Source of the DNA: CALSMU01 sp965230225
GTDB lineage: Bacteria; Bacteroidota; Bacteroidia; Flavobacteriales_D; Parvicellaceae
Direction: 5' to 3'
Length of the DNA stretch: 64,000 nt
Assembly (NCBI GenBank): GCA_965230225.1
Contig: CBDDKM010000006.1
Location: 372,001-436,000, forward strand
Shown here: piece by piece, positions 45,464 to 54,281 of the stretch
Position numbering within the stretch: position 1 is the stretch's first letter
Layout of the letters: every line of letters begins with the position of its first letter
Translations under genes and position numbers: made by a program
Notes under the pieces: model-generated
Told to the model about the DNA's origin: nothing
What the model saw: only the letters and a program-made list of their open reading frames with translations
Database searches by the model: none

Positions 45464-47209
45464 ATGGAAAAAGATTCTAAAAAATACAATTCACTTAAAA
45501 GTTTAGCACTACTGGTAGTTGGACTATTACTTGGGTGGTTAATTTTTGGCGGTTCAGGAGGTGAGGAAGAAAATACCGGCCATGAAGGACATAATCATTC
45601 TCAAGAGGAATCAGTTATCTGGACGTGTAGTATGCACCCACAAATTAGACAAGATGAATTTGGTTTGTGTCCAATTTGCGCCATGGATTTAACACCCCTG
45701 GAGGGCGATGGTGAGGGAGTTGACCCCAATGAAATTGCCATGAGCGAATCGGCCTTGAAATTGGCAGAAGTTCAAACTTACATTGTCAAAAAAGAGGCTC
45801 CAGAAAAAGTAATTCACCTATTAGGAAAAGTAAAGCCTGATGAAACACTTACTTATTCGCAAACCGCTCATATTCCAGGAAGAATAGAAAAACTCTATGT
45901 GGATTTTACAGGAGAAAAAGTATCGAAAGGACAGAAATTGGCTACCATATATTCTCCTGAATTAATTACAGCGCAAAAAGAACTATTTGAGATAAAAAAT
46001 AGTTCAAATGTTAATTCAGCTCTGTTGGAAGCCGCTCGTAAAAAGCTCAAGCTTTGGAAACTGACGGATAAGCAAATTGAAAATCTGGAAAATAGTGGAG
46101 AACTTCAAACAGAAATTGATATCCTTTCGGACTATTCTGGGTACGTAGCCACCAGAAAAATTGCATTGGGAGATTACATCAAAGAAGGTCAACCTCTTTA
46201 TTCTATAGTGTCCTTAAGCAAAGTATGGCTAATGTTTGAAGCCTATGAAAAGGACATTGCCTGGATAAAGGAAAATGATGAAATAGAAATTGAACTCAAG
46301 TCATTTCCCGGAGAAATTATTACTGCCAACATCGATTTTATTGATCCTTTCCTCAATCCTAAAACAAGAGTGGTAAACCTTAGGGTAAGTTTAGACAATC
46401 CGGATGCTAAAATAAAACCAGACATGTTTGCTAATGGTATTGTAAAGGCAGTGCTACCACTAGATGGACCTACATTACTACTCCCTAAAACTGCAGTATT
46501 GTGGACTGGAAAAAGATCCATTGTATACGTTAAAAACCCATATAACGAAGAAACATCTTTTGCCCTCAGAGAGGTTATACTTGGTGAAGATGCCGGAGAA
46601 TATTACGTCATTAAAAGTGGAGTAGAAGAAGGGGAGGAAGTGGCATCTCATGGAGTATTTAGGATCGATGCAGCTGCTCAACTAGCTGGTAAACCAAGCA
46701 TGATGAACCCTGGTGAATCATCAGAAGCAACTCCATTAGAGCCAGAATTTGAAGCCTCGCCAGAGTTACAAACACAAATTGGTGAAGTGGTTCGGAACTA
46801 CCTTGACCTATCCACCGAGATGTTAGCTCAAAACCAGGACAACATTGTTGACGCGGCCGATTTTGTATTGATGTCTTTGGAGGATGTGGACATGGATAAC
46901 CTGGAGGAAGATGCAGAAATGGCCATCTTCGAATACGTGGATTTGATTACCATGGAATGTCAAAATATCATTGAATCCAAATCAATTGACGATCAGCTGA
47001 TTGGATTCTCAAAACTATCAACCAATTTATCTGAAATGGTAAAAGCATTTGGTGTAGATATTGGTGAAGAACCATTATACCTTGATTTTTGTCCAATGGC
47101 CAACAATGACGAAGGTGCGGTATGGTTGAGCGTTAAAAAAGAAATCGAAAATCCTTACTTCGGAGGGATCATGCTAAAATGTGGAGAAATCAAACAAAAG
47201 TTAAACTAG
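45464..47209 (+). CDS. CusB-like efflux adaptor with heavy-metal-binding domain and DUF3347
   Basis: 581 residues. An N-terminal membrane anchor is followed by a His-rich linker (GHEGHNHSQEE) and a heavy-metal-binding domain CSMHPQIRQDEFGLCPICAM. Then come the adaptor barrel-sandwich and beta-barrel domains (about 90-400; GRIEKLYVDFTGEKVSKGQK, YIKEGQPLYSIVSLSKVWLM) and a C-terminal helical DUF3347-like domain from about 440 (VVRNYLDLSTEMLAQNQDNI) ending in DFCPMANN. The role is periplasmic linker and metal hand-off to the pump. Copper or silver is the most likely cargo. Confidence 0.88.
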   Translation: MEKDSKKYNSLKSLALLVVGLLLGWLIFGGSGGEEENTGHEGHNHSQEESVIWTCSMHPQIRQDEFGLCPICAMDLTPLEGDGEGVDPNEIAMSESALKLAEVQTYIVKKEAPEKVIHLLGKVKPDETLTYSQTAHIPGRIEKLYVDFTGEKVSKGQKLATIYSPELITAQKELFEIKNSSNVNSALLEAARKKLKLWKLTDKQIENLENSGELQTEIDILSDYSGYVATRKIALGDYIKEGQPLYSIVSLSKVWLMFEAYEKDIAWIKENDEIEIELKSFPGEIITANIDFIDPFLNPKTRVVNLRVSLDNPDAKIKPDMFANGIVKAVLPLDGPTLLLPKTAVLWTGKRSIVYVKNPYNEETSFALREVILGEDAGEYYVIKSGVEEGEEVASHGVFRIDAAAQLAGKPSMMNPGESSEATPLEPEFEASPELQTQIGEVVRNYLDLSTEMLAQNQDNIVDAADFVLMSLEDVDMDNLEEDAEMAIFEYVDLITMECQNIIESKSIDDQLIGFSKLSTNLSEMVKAFGVDIGEEPLYLDFCPMANNDEGAVWLSVKKEIENPYFGGIMLKCGEIKQKLN

Positions 47210-47254
47210 TAAACAAACATGTAATCAATATAAATCTTTCTAAATCAAATAATT

Positions 47255-47596
47255 ATGAAAACATCAAAACTAATCATGCTATTCGCACTTCTTTTTATCG
47301 GATTGCAGTTTACAGCTCAAGATGCAACACCAGTTAAAGAGTCCTTTAAAGTTTGGGGAAATTGCGACATGTGTAAATCGAAAATCGAAAAGGCAGTTAA
47401 ATCTATTGACGGAGTTAAATACGCCAAATGGAATGTTGCTTCTAAGAAAATGTACGTGAAATTTTACGAGGACAAAACATCTGTAGATGCTATACAAAAG
47501 GCCATTGCAGACGTTGGTTACGACACTGAAAAATACAAAGCAAAAGACGAAGTATACAACAACCTACACTCTTGTTGTAAATACGACAGAAAATAA
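47255..47596 (+). CDS. exported heavy-metal-associated (HMA) protein
   Basis: 113 residues: a signal peptide (LIMLFALLFIGLQFTAQ) and one HMA domain with the metal site VWGNCDMCKSKIEKAV, followed by IQKAIADVGYDTEKYKA and a terminal LHSCCKY. It is a secreted copper-chaperone-like protein, probably delivering metal to the efflux complex. The frame of the thioredoxin-like ORF also extends back into this gene but its true start is downstream. Confidence 0.85.
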   Translation: MKTSKLIMLFALLFIGLQFTAQDATPVKESFKVWGNCDMCKSKIEKAVKSIDGVKYAKWNVASKKMYVKFYEDKTSVDAIQKAIADVGYDTEKYKAKDEVYNNLHSCCKYDRK

Positions 47597-47618
47597 AAAA
47601 CAACTCAAATCAATAATT

Positions 47619-48404
47619 ATGAAAAAGTACATTATTATCACATCAATGCTTATCGGAGGAATATCTTCTTCATTAGCTCAAACCACCGCAACAAATTTTA
47701 CCGCCAACGATTGTGATGGGAATTCCCACACCTTATTTGACGAATTAGACGCTTGTAAAGTAGTGGTCATTGCATGGGTAATGCCTTGTGCTACTTGTAT
47801 CTCAGATCCTCTTTCAGCTTACACTACAGTTCAAAGTTACGCATCAAGTCACCCGGGGAAAATCCTTTATTACATGGTTGATGATTATGCCAATACTAGT
47901 TGTTCATCTTTGGAAGGTTGGGCTAATAATTACGGAATGGGAGGAGTAGATGCATTTTTCTCTGATGCTTCTATTTCCATGTCGGATTATGGAACCGATG
48001 GGATGCCCAAAATAGTTATTCTGGGAGGTGGTCAAAACCACAACATATACTTCAACAAAAATAGCAACATTCAAGGGTTTCAGGCTTCTTTAGATGTGGC
48101 TTTAACCGAAAGTTGTGTTGGAATAGATGAGAAAGAAGAGATAACCTTAGATGTTAACTCTTACCCGAACCCGGTAAATGACCTGCTGAATGTTTCTTAT
48201 GAATTGGGCAAAAGTTCTATGGTTAGCATTAAATTATTCAATTTGCTAGGGGCAGAGGTAACCACCATGGAGTGTTCTGATATGAAAACCCAAGGAAGCC
48301 ATATGGATTGCATTGATGTAAGCGCAATAAATGATGGGGTTTACTTCCTATCAGTTGAAACGGAATATGGAGTTAAAACAGAGAAAATAACTATTTCTCA
48401 TTAA
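47619..48404 (+). CDS. thioredoxin-like T9SS-sorted protein
   Basis: 261 residues from ATG 47619, which gives a proper signal peptide (ITSMLIGGISSSLAQ). The central domain contains VVVIAWVMPCATCISDP, a CxxC redox site in a thioredoxin fold. The C-terminal about 85 residues (YPNPVNDLLNVSYELGKSSM ... GVYFLSVETEYG) are a T9SS type A sorting domain, so it is surface-exposed or secreted. Its place in the copper operon suggests a role in thiol/metal redox handling outside the cell (inference). Confidence 0.75.
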   Translation: MKKYIIITSMLIGGISSSLAQTTATNFTANDCDGNSHTLFDELDACKVVVIAWVMPCATCISDPLSAYTTVQSYASSHPGKILYYMVDDYANTSCSSLEGWANNYGMGGVDAFFSDASISMSDYGTDGMPKIVILGGGQNHNIYFNKNSNIQGFQASLDVALTESCVGIDEKEEITLDVNSYPNPVNDLLNVSYELGKSSMVSIKLFNLLGAEVTTMECSDMKTQGSHMDCIDVSAINDGVYFLSVETEYGVKTEKITISH

Positions 48405-48413
48405 ACTTTATTT

Positions 48414-49439
48414 ATGCGTATTCTTACATCACTTATCATCGTAACAATTGGTTTTAGCAGTAGCTACGGACAAGGTTGTTGTTCTGGAGGATCAGGTAGT
48501 CCGATTGCCGGAGGAGCGGCAACAGGAGTGCTTCAGGAGCACCAAATGGAACTGTCTGCCAATTACCAATTCAATCAATCCAATAAGTTCTTTACTCAAA
48601 ACAGAGACACTACAGCACTTTTTGAAAACCTAACCAGTGACTATTTGTTTTTTAGGGTAGATTATGGAATTACTAAAAAACTAACCTTTTCTGTTGCATC
48701 CGGATACTATTTAAACAGAACCCTGTTTGAACTTGAAAACGAAGACACCATAAGCACAAGTGGGATAGGGGACTTGATCATTTTTCCGAGGTTTGACATT
48801 TACAATAAAACCAAAGACAATCATCGTACAGAAATTACTTTAGGGCTTGGTGTAAAGTTACCATTGGGATCACACCTGGATTCTAACCTGGTTTTTTCTC
48901 ACCCAATTGCCGGAGACTTTTATACCATTTCTCCTCCTACAGTGCAAGCCACAACCGGGTCGAGCGACATGATGTTTTACTCCTTTTTCTATCGGGGATA
49001 CCCCAAACGTAAGCTTAGGTTTTTTGCCAACACTCTTTACGTGAAAAAGAGTTTTAACTCCCTTGGAGAAAAGTTTGGAGACTTTGCCAGTGTTGGATTA
49101 TTTGTAGGAAAAACTCTTTTTGGAAAATTGGGATTAACAGCTCAAATAAAAGGGGAGTGGATAGCAGAAATGGAAGCCGCAAGAGGGGTTGATTTACTCG
49201 CTAATTACAACGTAGAACAAGAATCAACAGGTAGTAAGAAATTGTTCTTTGTTCCTCAAATTAGTTATACGGTTAAATCGCTTACCATTTTCGCTACCAG
49301 CGATATTCCACTTTATCAATACGTCAACGGAACTCAGGTAGGATCACAATACCAAATCACTGCCGGATTAAATTATAGATTCTTAGTAAAAGAACCTGAA
49401 ATGACCACTGAAGATGAGCATTCAGAAGAATCTCATTAA
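48414..49439 (+). CDS. outer-membrane beta-barrel protein of the copper operon
   Basis: 341 residues: a signal peptide ending SSYGQ, then a Cys/Gly motif GCCSGGSGSPIAGGAATGVL that could bind metal, and a beta-strand-rich barrel (LTFSVASGYYLNRTLF, AEITLGLGVKLPLGS-like). The C-terminal tail is acidic/histidine-containing (EDEHSEESH). It ends the operon. The function is unknown; a metal-responsive outer-membrane porin-like role is a guess. Confidence 0.6.
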   Translation: MRILTSLIIVTIGFSSSYGQGCCSGGSGSPIAGGAATGVLQEHQMELSANYQFNQSNKFFTQNRDTTALFENLTSDYLFFRVDYGITKKLTFSVASGYYLNRTLFELENEDTISTSGIGDLIIFPRFDIYNKTKDNHRTEITLGLGVKLPLGSHLDSNLVFSHPIAGDFYTISPPTVQATTGSSDMMFYSFFYRGYPKRKLRFFANTLYVKKSFNSLGEKFGDFASVGLFVGKTLFGKLGLTAQIKGEWIAEMEAARGVDLLANYNVEQESTGSKKLFFVPQISYTVKSLTIFATSDIPLYQYVNGTQVGSQYQITAGLNYRFLVKEPEMTTEDEHSEESH

Positions 49440-49496
49440 TTGCTCAAAAGGTTTAATATTGATCAAGACATGGCTGCTCTTTAGAGTGGCCATGTT

Positions 49497-50114
49497 TTAT
49501 TTATACTTTTTTATACCTGCTTTTACTTCTATATCCAGATAATTCTCTTTAGGAGGTATCGGACATGAATAGGCGGAGTTGTAGTGACACAACGGGTTAT
49601 ATGACTTGTTAAAATCAAGAATTAGTACATCTCCATCAGGAACGATTAGGTCAATGTATCGACCTCCATAATAGGTATCCACGCCATTAGTTTTATCGGT
49701 AAACAGCAAAAACAGATTTTTACGGCATTCCTTGGAGCTATAATCGTTATAACTCTGATATACATTTAACGACAAGCTATCACCATTAATCGTGAATTTC
49801 AAAACTCCGTATTTTCGGTATATGGGCTGATAATCAGAAGACGTTTTCATTTTGAATGATTTTTCTTCCGGAGTTCGAATCAGTTTAGCTTCTACTTTGT
49901 ATGATGAGTCTATCGGAAAGAAATTCAACGAATTAAACATTTTTCTTTCCTTGTTCAAAAACGGAGATGTCTTTTTGTTTTTAAATCTTAGATTCAATTC
50001 TTTCTGAAAACCTACAATTTCTTTTAGATAAATAGAATCAGATGTTTGCGACAAAACTCTCATAGGTGCGAAACTAAATATCAAAATTATCAATATGGAA
50101 TTCCCTAAATTCAT
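49497..50114 (-). CDS. DUF1684 family protein
   Basis: 205 residues from the ATG at 50114, which gives a signal peptide (ILIILIFSFAPMRVLSQ); longer in-frame starts at 50129 and 50231 exist. The body contains FFPIDSSYKVEAKLIRTPEE, GRYIDLIVPDGDVLILDFNK and SYNPLCHYNSAYSCPIPPKE, the conserved core of DUF1684 (metal-binding-like Cys/His residues near the C terminus). Its biochemical role is not known. It is convergent with the copper operon and next to the left prophage junction. Confidence 0.75.
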   Translation of the reverse strand: MNLGNSILIILIFSFAPMRVLSQTSDSIYLKEIVGFQKELNLRFKNKKTSPFLNKERKMFNSLNFFPIDSSYKVEAKLIRTPEEKSFKMKTSSDYQPIYRKYGVLKFTINGDSLSLNVYQSYNDYSSKECRKNLFLLFTDKTNGVDTYYGGRYIDLIVPDGDVLILDFNKSYNPLCHYNSAYSCPIPPKENYLDIEVKAGIKKYK

Positions 50115-50543
50115 CAGTACAAAATGCATTGTTAAGATAATCACATATATTGAATTAACAGTAATTCCAACATGATAAAAAAGCAATTTTAATCTAAAAT
50201 TAACTCGCTGAGAGTCACGTAAAAAATTCATTCCTGGTTAATTTATAAGCATGGTATGCAATCTTTTTGCGTACAAAACTGAATAAAAAATATTTTTTAA
50301 AATTAGTTTAATTATAGATTGCTGGTTGTGAATATTCGATTCTCAGGCTGAAGATTTTAAGGGAAGTATTATTCCTGTTTTTTTATGATCTTTGGTTCCA
50401 GGTTTTGTTTTGACTTTTACATAACTTCCACAAATTCAACCAAGAATATTCCATGAATTAAAATAACCGCGTTCCATTAATAAAAATGTCTACCACAAAT
50501 AACAAACATCTTAGATATTGCTAATATATTGATCTTGATCAAT
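50115..50543. other. intergenic region left of the prophage
   Basis: About 430 bp of AT-rich DNA with no gene seen. It forms the chromosomal flank of the element. Confidence 0.4.
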
Positions 50544-50571
50544 TCGTCTTATAATTAATAAGCTGTTAAAT
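50544..50571. other. left dif-like attachment site (attL)
   Basis: XerC-type arm TCGTCTTATAA (50544-50554), centre TTAATA (50555-50560), XerD-type arm AGCTGTTAAAT (50561-50571). Over the 28-bp core it matches the site at 63810-63837 at 23 positions, including the whole centre; the following base also matches. The XerD-like arm is degenerate here, as expected if it comes from the phage. Confidence 0.8.
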
Positions 50572-50707
50572 ACTAACCACTTGACAATCATTACTTAAAC
50601 CTTTTCTTGTGCATTTTACAGCTGTAATTTGCACGAAATTTAAGTTTGGAAACACGTAAATAATTTACTGTTTAGACTATATAAACAGAACGTAAAAAAA
50701 TACGACA

Positions 50708-50728
50708 GGCCAATAATTAAAATTGGCC
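50708..50728 (+). promoter_or_regulatory. hairpin directly before the first phage gene
   Basis: GGCCAAT, a 7-nt AT loop and ATTGGCC form a perfect 7-bp stem ending one base before the ATG at 50730. It could regulate translation, serve as an operator, or be a nick/priming structure. Confidence 0.5.
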
Positions 50729-50729
50729 T

Positions 50730-51254
50730 ATGAGAAAAATAAGACTTACCCAAGTCACTGAGAAGAAAGGAGAGTATTCTGTTTTTCTTGGTGATTCTCA
50801 TAAATACAAATTCTCTTCAAAGAGAAAAGCGAATGCATTCTTAGGGAAGGTTAACAAATTCCTTAATGAGCAGTTGTTCGATTTAAATCATATGTATGGT
50901 GAGTTGTATGGTATCTATAGAGAATACTTTCTCATTATTGAAAATCCACATTTCTTAAGAACACTAAAGACAAATTTTGAGGTAGTTGAAAAATGCATTG
51001 ACATGTCTGTTGAGCGTTGCCAATGGAGTAATGGCAATGCATTTACATTTTCCCATCTACTTAATGTCTATCAGCACTTATTATCTGCTTGCTATACTCT
51101 CAGAGGGGTAGCGGGTAAAAGTAGTCATACACCAACTATTAAAAAGTTGGATTATCTGATTTCGAATATAGAAACAAGGGAAAAACAGTTCTATAAAATG
51201 GAAGTTGAGAATCAGGAATACAATCAAGTAAATATTAATCTAAAAATAGCATAG
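50730..51254 (+). CDS. hypothetical phage early protein
   Basis: 174 residues, basic N terminus (KIRLTQVTEKKGEYSVFLGD), then a helical region (about 45-150) and an Asn-rich tail. No family was recognised. It is the first gene of the rightward phage transcript, 2 bp before the ssDNA-binding-like gene, which suggests a replication or early role. Confidence 0.5.
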   Translation: MRKIRLTQVTEKKGEYSVFLGDSHKYKFSSKRKANAFLGKVNKFLNEQLFDLNHMYGELYGIYREYFLIIENPHFLRTLKTNFEVVEKCIDMSVERCQWSNGNAFTFSHLLNVYQHLLSACYTLRGVAGKSSHTPTIKKLDYLISNIETREKQFYKMEVENQEYNQVNINLKIA

Positions 51255-51256
51255 TT

Positions 51257-51559
51257 ATGAGAATTAAACTAGCAGGAGTTATTGCCGAACTCGGACAAGA
51301 AAGAAAGGCACAAGGATCAAGAGACAAATTTAGGGATGTTGTAGTTCATTCGTCTTTGTACGATGAATTTGGAAGTCCAGTTAGTACAAAGCCCTACTGT
51401 TTAACAGCTAAAAATCTTGATAAAAAGTTAGTTGAAGGTGTCGAGGTTGTTATAGAGGCTCAGGTTCTTTCTAGAAAAAACAAAAGCGATGAGGGAAAAG
51501 AGTATTGGAACACTCAGTTGTTTATTAAAACCATTGAGGATAAATCTACTGAAAAGTAA
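51257..51559 (+). CDS. OB-fold-like (DUF3127-type) ssDNA-binding protein candidate
   Basis: 100 residues with strand-rich organisation: RIKLAGVIAELGQER, FRDVVVHSSLYDEFG, LVEGVEVVIEAQVLSRKN and YWNTQLFIKTIE. The spacing resembles single OB-fold ssDNA-binding proteins that ssDNA phages encode to coat replicating DNA. It is followed by a terminator and lies just upstream of the replication protein. Confidence 0.5.
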   Translation: MRIKLAGVIAELGQERKAQGSRDKFRDVVVHSSLYDEFGSPVSTKPYCLTAKNLDKKLVEGVEVVIEAQVLSRKNKSDEGKEYWNTQLFIKTIEDKSTEK

Positions 51560-51573
51560 GTAAAAACAACTAT

Positions 51574-51601
51574 AGCCCTGCACGATAAGTGTGGGGCTTT
51601 T
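51574..51601 (+). terminator. intrinsic terminator after the ssDNA-binding gene
   Basis: AGCCCTGCAC, a GATAA loop, GTGTGGGGCT and TTTTA: a 10-bp stem with two wobble pairs and a short U-tract. It separates the two early genes from the rest. Confidence 0.75.
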
Positions 51602-51613
51602 AATATTCAAATT

Positions 51614-51799
51614 ATGTCAGAAGATAATATGCATGATTTTGGTTCTGAACATTCAGAAACATTTGTCGAGGATTGTTCTAACTGTGGAAAAACACATCAT
51701 GTTTCAACTCAGCAGGATAGTAATCCAGAATATTACACTGAGGTTTATATAAAATGTACTTGTGGTGAGTCTGTGAGATTTTTATTACCAGTAAATTAA
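51614..51799 (+). CDS. small zinc-ribbon-like protein
   Basis: 61 residues with DCSNCGKTHHV and IKCTCGESV, two cysteine pairs that would bind one zinc. It is a possible DNA- or RNA-binding accessory protein; the short length and acidic N terminus are the only other features. Confidence 0.5.
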   Translation: MSEDNMHDFGSEHSETFVEDCSNCGKTHHVSTQQDSNPEYYTEVYIKCTCGESVRFLLPVN

Positions 51800-51805
51800 T
51801 ATCAA

Positions 51806-52009
51806 ATGAAAGAAATAATAGCTGATTTTTATAGGCTACAAATTTGTGTGGCTCTTAGAATAAGTCCTAGTGACTTTTATAAAGAAGTAAAGGCAATTGA
51901 TAGTAGTCTGAAAAGACTAGAACTAGGTGAGCAATGTTCAACTGATTTTTCTCCTGAAATGCATGTAGCAATGTATTGTCGAATGAAAATGAATAATCTT
52001 CCATGGTAG
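51806..52009 (+). CDS. small phage protein
   Basis: 67 residues, helical (IIADFYRLQICVALRIS, DFYKEVKAIDSSLKRLEL), no motif recognised. Its end overlaps the replication-protein start by 7 bp, so the two are co-translated. Confidence 0.5.
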   Translation: MKEIIADFYRLQICVALRISPSDFYKEVKAIDSSLKRLELGEQCSTDFSPEMHVAMYCRMKMNNLPW

Positions 52010-54051
52010 ATACAATAAGTTTGGTATTAACCAAGTCCTTGTACTACGATGATAATGGAGACGAAAAAGATAGACATCAGGCAATATTTGATGAGCTTTG
52101 GTTAGCGAGCTGTAGAGGCTCTAAGAAGCTTTTTTACAAAGAGGTGGACACTAGTTTAGGTTTTTCCGAATTGCCTCTTAGAGTAAAACAAAAGGTCATC
52201 AAGTATGATGGTCAGGAAGATTATCCAATAAAAAATTGGACAAAGAAGTTAGCTCCATCATGGAGCTATGAATTAAACGCAAGTGTTGATCCATATATAA
52301 AAGGAGAATGTTATTTCGAATTTTCTATTCCTAAATATCTATATGGAAACAACATCGCTCAATTCATAATATCCCCATTTAACCCAAAGTATTTTAAGGC
52401 AAAACACTCGTCCTGGGAATCTCAAAAGAGAATGCTTTTTGAGAGGCTCAAGCAATTTATTCGTTATTTTTTCGAAAGGGAGTTCCCTGGTGTTGAAGTA
52501 GATTATTCTTGTGTAGAGATACACAGGATAGATTTGTGCTACAATGAATACTATGCAAGCAAAGAGGAAGCTTTGTATATGTTGGAAATGAAAAAAAGAG
52601 TCGGTAAGAAGTCGGTAAGAGACGACGATTCTAATTACCAAGAGTATGGAGGTGGAAAAGGAGCAGGTATAACGGTAAACTCAAAGTTTAAGTATAGAAA
52701 AATCTACCATAAGGGTAGTGAATATAGAAAGACGGGGTTAGATATTCATATTAAGCACAATCAGCGAATTTATAAGAAAATCAAGTTTAAAGACGATAGG
52801 ATTCGTCAGACGGATGAAATCTACTCAATGAGGGTTGGAACTGCTTTTTACAATAAGAAGGACCATGATAACTGGAAGCAGGAAAAGAAGCGTTTAGAGA
52901 ATGAGGTTAAGGAGCTTAGAAGAAAGCTGATTGATATTGATTTCCTTCAAAAGGAAGCGGATAAGATATTGAGGTATGAGGTGGAGTTTAAGCCTCGTGT
53001 AATGTCTTATATATTCCGTAACAAGATATTCCGGAAAAATTGTCCAGTTCATTTAAGGTTAAAGAAAGAATACAATAAAATCAATAGTTTAACTCGTAGT
53101 GGAACGTTATTTATTAAACCCGTATTATACGATGCTCATGGGGACCACCAGACCATGAGAACTAATGAAAACAAGTATGTAAAGGTGGTTAAAACCAAAA
53201 TGAATGATGAGGGTAGATTAGTGATTCCTAAAAATGCGGGTTATAGATTAGTTGGTTTAACAAAGTCCAGGCTACTTTTAAAAGAAGGTTATGTGTATTA
53301 TAGAAAGGAGGATGCAGGTAAACTAACATCTGATAGTCAACAATTCAAAAGAGTGGTTCCAAAGTCAGACGAAAGGTTTTTTAACAAGATGCGTAAGAGT
53401 GAGCAATTTACCAATAAGTTTTTCTTTATGCTTCCTGAGAATGTAGTAAGGTATCATAAGGGAAGTAATTCGGGTTATGACGAATTAGAGGATATGAAAT
53501 CCATTCCTAACTATGGAAGGTCTGAAAGAAAGGCGCCATTCAGTTCTGAGCTTCTTGGATATATGGTAGATCAATTGTGGTTACACATCAAGGAATTTGA
53601 GGTTAAGGATTTACCGGATGAAATGAGCTTTGAAATGAAGGTTGACGAATATAACCGAAGAGTCAAGTTTAAAAAGACCACCTTAACGAAAAGCGAATTG
53701 AAACACCTTACATCTCATCAGAAAAAGAAGCGCGGTTTAATGGAGATGGATAAGGCTAAAATGGTGGCCTTATACGAAGCTTTACAAAGCGGAACTATTG
53801 AAGAGTACCGAAAACGATTAGGAGCTACTGCAAGAACTGTTAGAAATTGGATATTGGATTTAAACCGATTGGATATTACCAGAAACCATTTATTTGACGG
53901 TAGAGCAAAAGTAATTGTAAGGCCTAAAACTGACTTTGACGCATGTTATACTGCAATGCTTAAAAGTATCCTTGTAACCCATTACGATAAAGGCCACTTA
54001 GTTAAGTATCCATACTTCGGAGCCAATGAGCAATTAAAAAAGATTTGGTAG
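52003..54051 (+). CDS. gpII/RstA-like rolling-circle replication initiation protein
   Basis: 682 residues. The N terminus (MVDTISLVL) and the segments YSCVEIHRIDLCYNEYY (about 165), YRKIYHKGSEYRKTGLDIHI and ILRYEVEFKPRVMSY follow the pattern of phage/plasmid replication proteins of the gene II / RstA (Phage_CRI) family, which nick one strand and start rolling-circle synthesis. The protein is larger than typical members, with a C-terminal extension that includes a helix-turn-helix-like EYRKRLGATARTVRNWIL. It supports a ssDNA genome. The nick site was not identified. Confidence 0.75.
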   Translation: MVDTISLVLTKSLYYDDNGDEKDRHQAIFDELWLASCRGSKKLFYKEVDTSLGFSELPLRVKQKVIKYDGQEDYPIKNWTKKLAPSWSYELNASVDPYIKGECYFEFSIPKYLYGNNIAQFIISPFNPKYFKAKHSSWESQKRMLFERLKQFIRYFFEREFPGVEVDYSCVEIHRIDLCYNEYYASKEEALYMLEMKKRVGKKSVRDDDSNYQEYGGGKGAGITVNSKFKYRKIYHKGSEYRKTGLDIHIKHNQRIYKKIKFKDDRIRQTDEIYSMRVGTAFYNKKDHDNWKQEKKRLENEVKELRRKLIDIDFLQKEADKILRYEVEFKPRVMSYIFRNKIFRKNCPVHLRLKKEYNKINSLTRSGTLFIKPVLYDAHGDHQTMRTNENKYVKVVKTKMNDEGRLVIPKNAGYRLVGLTKSRLLLKEGYVYYRKEDAGKLTSDSQQFKRVVPKSDERFFNKMRKSEQFTNKFFFMLPENVVRYHKGSNSGYDELEDMKSIPNYGRSERKAPFSSELLGYMVDQLWLHIKEFEVKDLPDEMSFEMKVDEYNRRVKFKKTTLTKSELKHLTSHQKKKRGLMEMDKAKMVALYEALQSGTIEEYRKRLGATARTVRNWILDLNRLDITRNHLFDGRAKVIVRPKTDFDACYTAMLKSILVTHYDKGHLVKYPYFGANEQLKKIW

Positions 54052-54126
54052 AATGGTACCCATTTTCTAAAAACGCCTAAAACCGACCCGAACTTTGTAC
54101 CTGAGTTAAGCAATTAATCAAAGGAT

Positions 54127-54267
54127 ATGAAGAAAATTTTAAAACCAGTCGGGTTGATTTTGTTAGGTGTGATTGCCGCGCCATTTATTACCCCGATGTT
54201 AGCGAAACTGCCATTTATTGGAGGTTTCTTCGGAGGAAGTACTAACCCACCATCAGGTGAAGAGTAA
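54127..54267 (+). CDS. small membrane protein, 46 aa
   Basis: Reads MKKILKPVGLILLGVIAAPF, then ITPMLAKLPFIGGFFGGSTN: one or two membrane-embedding segments with Gly/Pro. It lies between the replication gene and the capsid gene and precedes the latter by 14 bp. It is probably a virion membrane protein. Confidence 0.55.
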   Translation: MKKILKPVGLILLGVIAAPFITPMLAKLPFIGGFFGGSTNPPSGEE

Positions 54268-54281
54268 GAAGGAGGTAAGAA

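Noticed and set aside
50592..50618. TACTTAAA ... GCATTTTA here and at 63171-63199 as attachment repeats
   Set aside because: The two copies differ in spacing by 2 bp and lack XerC/D architecture; the dif-like pair at 50544 and 63810 is far better.
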